A DNA stretch of 64,000 nucleotides from Mactra quadrangularis (lineage: Eukaryota; Mollusca; Bivalvia; Venerida; Mactridae), in the NCBI GenBank assembly GCA_025267735.1, contig CM046301.1:59105872-59169871 (forward strand), read 5' to 3'. The notes below the pieces were generated by a model. It was not told where the DNA came from, ran no database searches, and saw only the letters and a list, made by a program, of their open reading frames with translations. Positions 61,530-64,000 of this stretch are shown here, in pieces (the stretch's first letter is position 1; each line of letters begins with the position of its first letter). The position numbers were made by a program, and so were the translations under genes.

Positions 61530-64000
61530 AATTGGACATTATTCTGTGTTCAGCAGAATGGTTAGTTATTTTATCTAGGTTATATGTACTCTTGGGTCTT
61601 ATTTGTGGAAAGCTTATTAAGCGTGATCATAAAATCACGATGTGTATTCTTACGTAATATTATTTCTTGTTCCACTAAGCACTAATTGAATCAGAAACAC
61701 GTTGGATGTTTTATTGCATCAATAGTACGATAAGCTTTTACTAGTGAGATGTTTGGTGATAAAATATCGTCTTCTGTGGAAAGACACGATTAAAATAAGC
61801 TGTCAAATAAAACACTGTGAGTCTTTAAATGCACATTAACTGGTATTGTTCGTGCGTGCGCTGATCCTGCGAGGCAGACGGCGACCTAAATATAAATCAG
61901 TAAATTAGTAAAGAAAATCAAACATACACTAATTTAAATGAGCTTAACCAAACCATGTATTATAAAAGGCATGATGTATTTTTTAAAACTTTTACTGTTC
62001 TCATGTGTTTTTTACAATATGTTTAGTATCAAATTTGACTTGAACCTCCCTCCTAAAACTAAAATTATTAACGTTAACCTGTTGCTGTTATTGATAACAC
62101 AAATTAGTTAATACGCAAAATGTTACATTTTGCTAAGTTATCTTGCAAATCTACTCTTACTAAATTAAATATAAATGGCAGTATATCTAATTACTTGAAT
62201 TACTGCTAAATGGTAGAATGATGAAAATTTCAATTTTCCTTTCAATAATGATAAGATATCTTTTACCTATACAAACTTGTTTTAACATGTCTTCCACTTG
62301 TTTTGATTTCCTAATTAATACGTAATAATGGGATAGCCGCGAATCATCACCTATAATGCTACATCTAAAATATCTTTGTTATTTTTGTGTGGTTTTTACG
62401 TTTTGCAATATTGTTTCCGCGTAGTATCCAATCGAGCCAAATCAAAACGACTGATTTATAAAAAAAGTGATGGAATCCTTTCTATTAAACAAAAAGCTTT
62501 CGACCATTTATTATGGAAAATATGTCTCCCTTTACTCATTGTATTAATGTTTTATTGCTCATCGATTAAATGAATGTGTATTATATCTTAAACAAAAAAT
62601 AACACAAAACGATGAAAGCTACATTTTCCCGTGACAAAGCATTGTAACATAGTGACCTCACGTACTTATTTATTTAAGATTGTATTTATTTTAACTGGAA
62701 TGTGGAGTCAGTACACGTAGTAGAGTTCAACGAATAATTAAAAAACATGTATGTTACCCTGACGCTTTTTTCAAACAAATAGAAACCAAAAACTAACTTC
62801 ATCTAATGATTACGTAATGTCAACGATTTCTCCATAACTAAATAAACATGTTCGTTAATCAGCGTTACATCTATGTAAACTATAGAAATGTGAACTTTAG
62901 TAAAATAACATCATGTATGTATATATATTACCTAATTACCTATAATACATTCAAAATAATTAAACTATATCTACATTTTCTGTATCACAAATACTGATAG
63001 TAGTTAATAAATGTCATTAGCTAATTACAGGGAAGTAATCTCGGCTGAAAGCTAATTTTTTGAGATAACAATATATGTTGCACTCGCTAGAATTTAACAC
63101 AATCTCTAATAAAAACGATTGCAAAAACATCTCACTTCAATTTCATGTAATGATACGAATCAAAATAGCCTTTAAAACGAATTGCCATCAATTCAATACG
63201 CCTACTGCTGATGATTATGCTTTTAGCATATTGCCATTTTTACTTGACAATGATTTTATACGATCCAGCAGTGCTATATTGTCTCTTTTTTTTTGGTGAC
63301 GGACTGTTTGATTTAATAGTTCGTATTTGCGAATTTTTATGAGTCTAGTTGATTTTCTTCAATATTGGCTCTTTTAGTTCGATAGAACCATCGTTTTATC
63401 TGTTAGCATTATAATATGAAAAAATGATAGAAACGCCATTATTCTACTTGTCTCCATTCAGAAAAAAAGACGAGGAAGAATCTTTAAAAATGTGATATCA
63501 TTTCTCAGATGAAACTACAGACTACAAATGTAGCTCTGTAGACGATTATAGGGTCATCGTGCTACTCCGTATTGAAGTTTGTAACAAATGCGCCCTGCAG
63601 GGTCCTTATCTATCAACAAAACATCACAGAGAACATTTTATTGGCAGAACACATTGGTGTTCGTTACCGTTACAATTATTTGGCCCTACGTCTACTTAAA
63701 AAGTGAAAATATCATTATTCATAATAAAATTTATATAGTGGGTACAAAATAACATAACGTGTTTGTGTAATCATAAAATTTAACCAATTCATTCCAATTT
63801 TAGCGCATTATTAGAAATAAAGGTTATTAGTGTGGCGGATAAACCACCACCACCTTGGTTAATCATGTTTGTAATGGTATTACACCAACAATACACTCAT
63901 AAAACATATAAAAATTAATACTATATACTGTTTTATTGTCTACCTGAGCATCCCCTGTCGTGGATTAGTTCATTGTACTGTTTACATAAACAGAGTTATG
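61530..64000. repeat. Direct-repeat array, unit 4 (runs off the window)
   Basis: The unit continues the array with anchors at 61,545 (ATTCTGTGTTCAGCAGAATG), 62,435, 62,707, 62,938-63,050 and 63,195-63,330, the last matching 52,355-52,500. About 500 bp near the start of the unit are deleted relative to units 2 and 3. Its end is not reached. Confidence 0.7.
63529..63632. other. About 100-bp extra segment in unit 4
   Basis: Unit 2 reads cagactacaaataaacattttattgg across 52,677, while unit 4 has about 100 additional bases between cagactacaaa and acattttattgg. The segment is GC-richer and includes the palindrome CCCTGCAGGG (63,593-63,602). No target duplication or inverted ends were recognised. 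Confidence 0.45.

Larger units (their letters stand above)
56270..61530. repeat. Direct-repeat array, unit 3
   Basis: The unit begins near GCAAACCGAGTCTGTCGTAC (56,371) and ends at the next recognisable copy of that region (61,545, partly deleted). It is about 5.2 kb. Compared with unit 2 it lacks the stretch equivalent to about 52,310-53,620; a SINE occupies that junction. It carries three further insertions described separately. No genes. Confidence 0.72.

Noticed and set aside
1..64000. CRISPR arrays, bacterial operons or ribosome-binding sites
   Set aside because: The split genes, SINEs and transposon types show animal nuclear DNA. No regularly spaced short repeats with unique spacers were found.

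Overview
This window looks like nuclear DNA of an invertebrate animal, most likely a bivalve mollusc. It is AT-rich, its genes are split by canonical GT-AG introns, and it carries tRNA-derived SINEs, a fragment of the PHD-finger-bearing LINE type common in marine invertebrates, and GGTCA-rich short tandem repeats of a kind frequent in bivalves. The taxon is inferred, not proven. I see no convincing host gene, real tRNA gene, rRNA or CRISPR array. Almost everything recognisable is mobile DNA or the duplicated sequence it landed in.

Left part (1-37,970): a non-coding block is present twice. Copy A is about 1-7,300. Copy B is about 11,626-15,764 and resumes at 33,423-35,290. Because the two copies align, insertions can be read against clean empty sites. 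Copy A carries a 1.0-kb TTAA-flanked, piggyBac-like non-autonomous element (2,913-3,926). Copy B is split by a 17.66-kb TTAA-flanked DNA transposon (15,765-33,422), the centrepiece of the window. It encodes two apparently intact, convergent genes. On the + strand is a 14-exon, 722-residue Kolobok-type transposase. On the - strand is a 5-exon, 262-residue protein with the cysteine-rich domain otherwise known as the cytoplasmic 'ballast' of the P2X7 receptor. Each gene starts within about 330 bp of its own transposon end. Smaller elements sit inside it: a pogo-like MITE in an intron, a palindromic MITE between the genes, a tandem GGTCA repeat and SINE relics. Between A and B lies a decayed LINE (7,293-8,607).

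Right part (about 37,970-64,000): a non-coding unit of about 3.5-6 kb is repeated in direct orientation at least four times. Comparing units again reveals precise insertions: a 3.4-kb PIF/Harbinger-like element with TTA duplications (40,413-43,852), itself hit by a Tc1-like transposon with two nonsense mutations; a 5.2-kb Academ-like element (46,196-51,377) with 0.5-kb inverted arms and a degraded gene for an XPG/PIN-like nuclease plus CXC zinc motif; a TA-flanked MITE shared by two units; a 401-bp element with a 5-bp duplication; a 175-bp retroposon with a 10-bp duplication; and a tRNA-derived SINE.

The Kolobok-type element is the only one whose genes look intact. It may be recently active, and its second gene (P2X7-ballast family) is the most interesting candidate for a poorly described transposon-encoded function.
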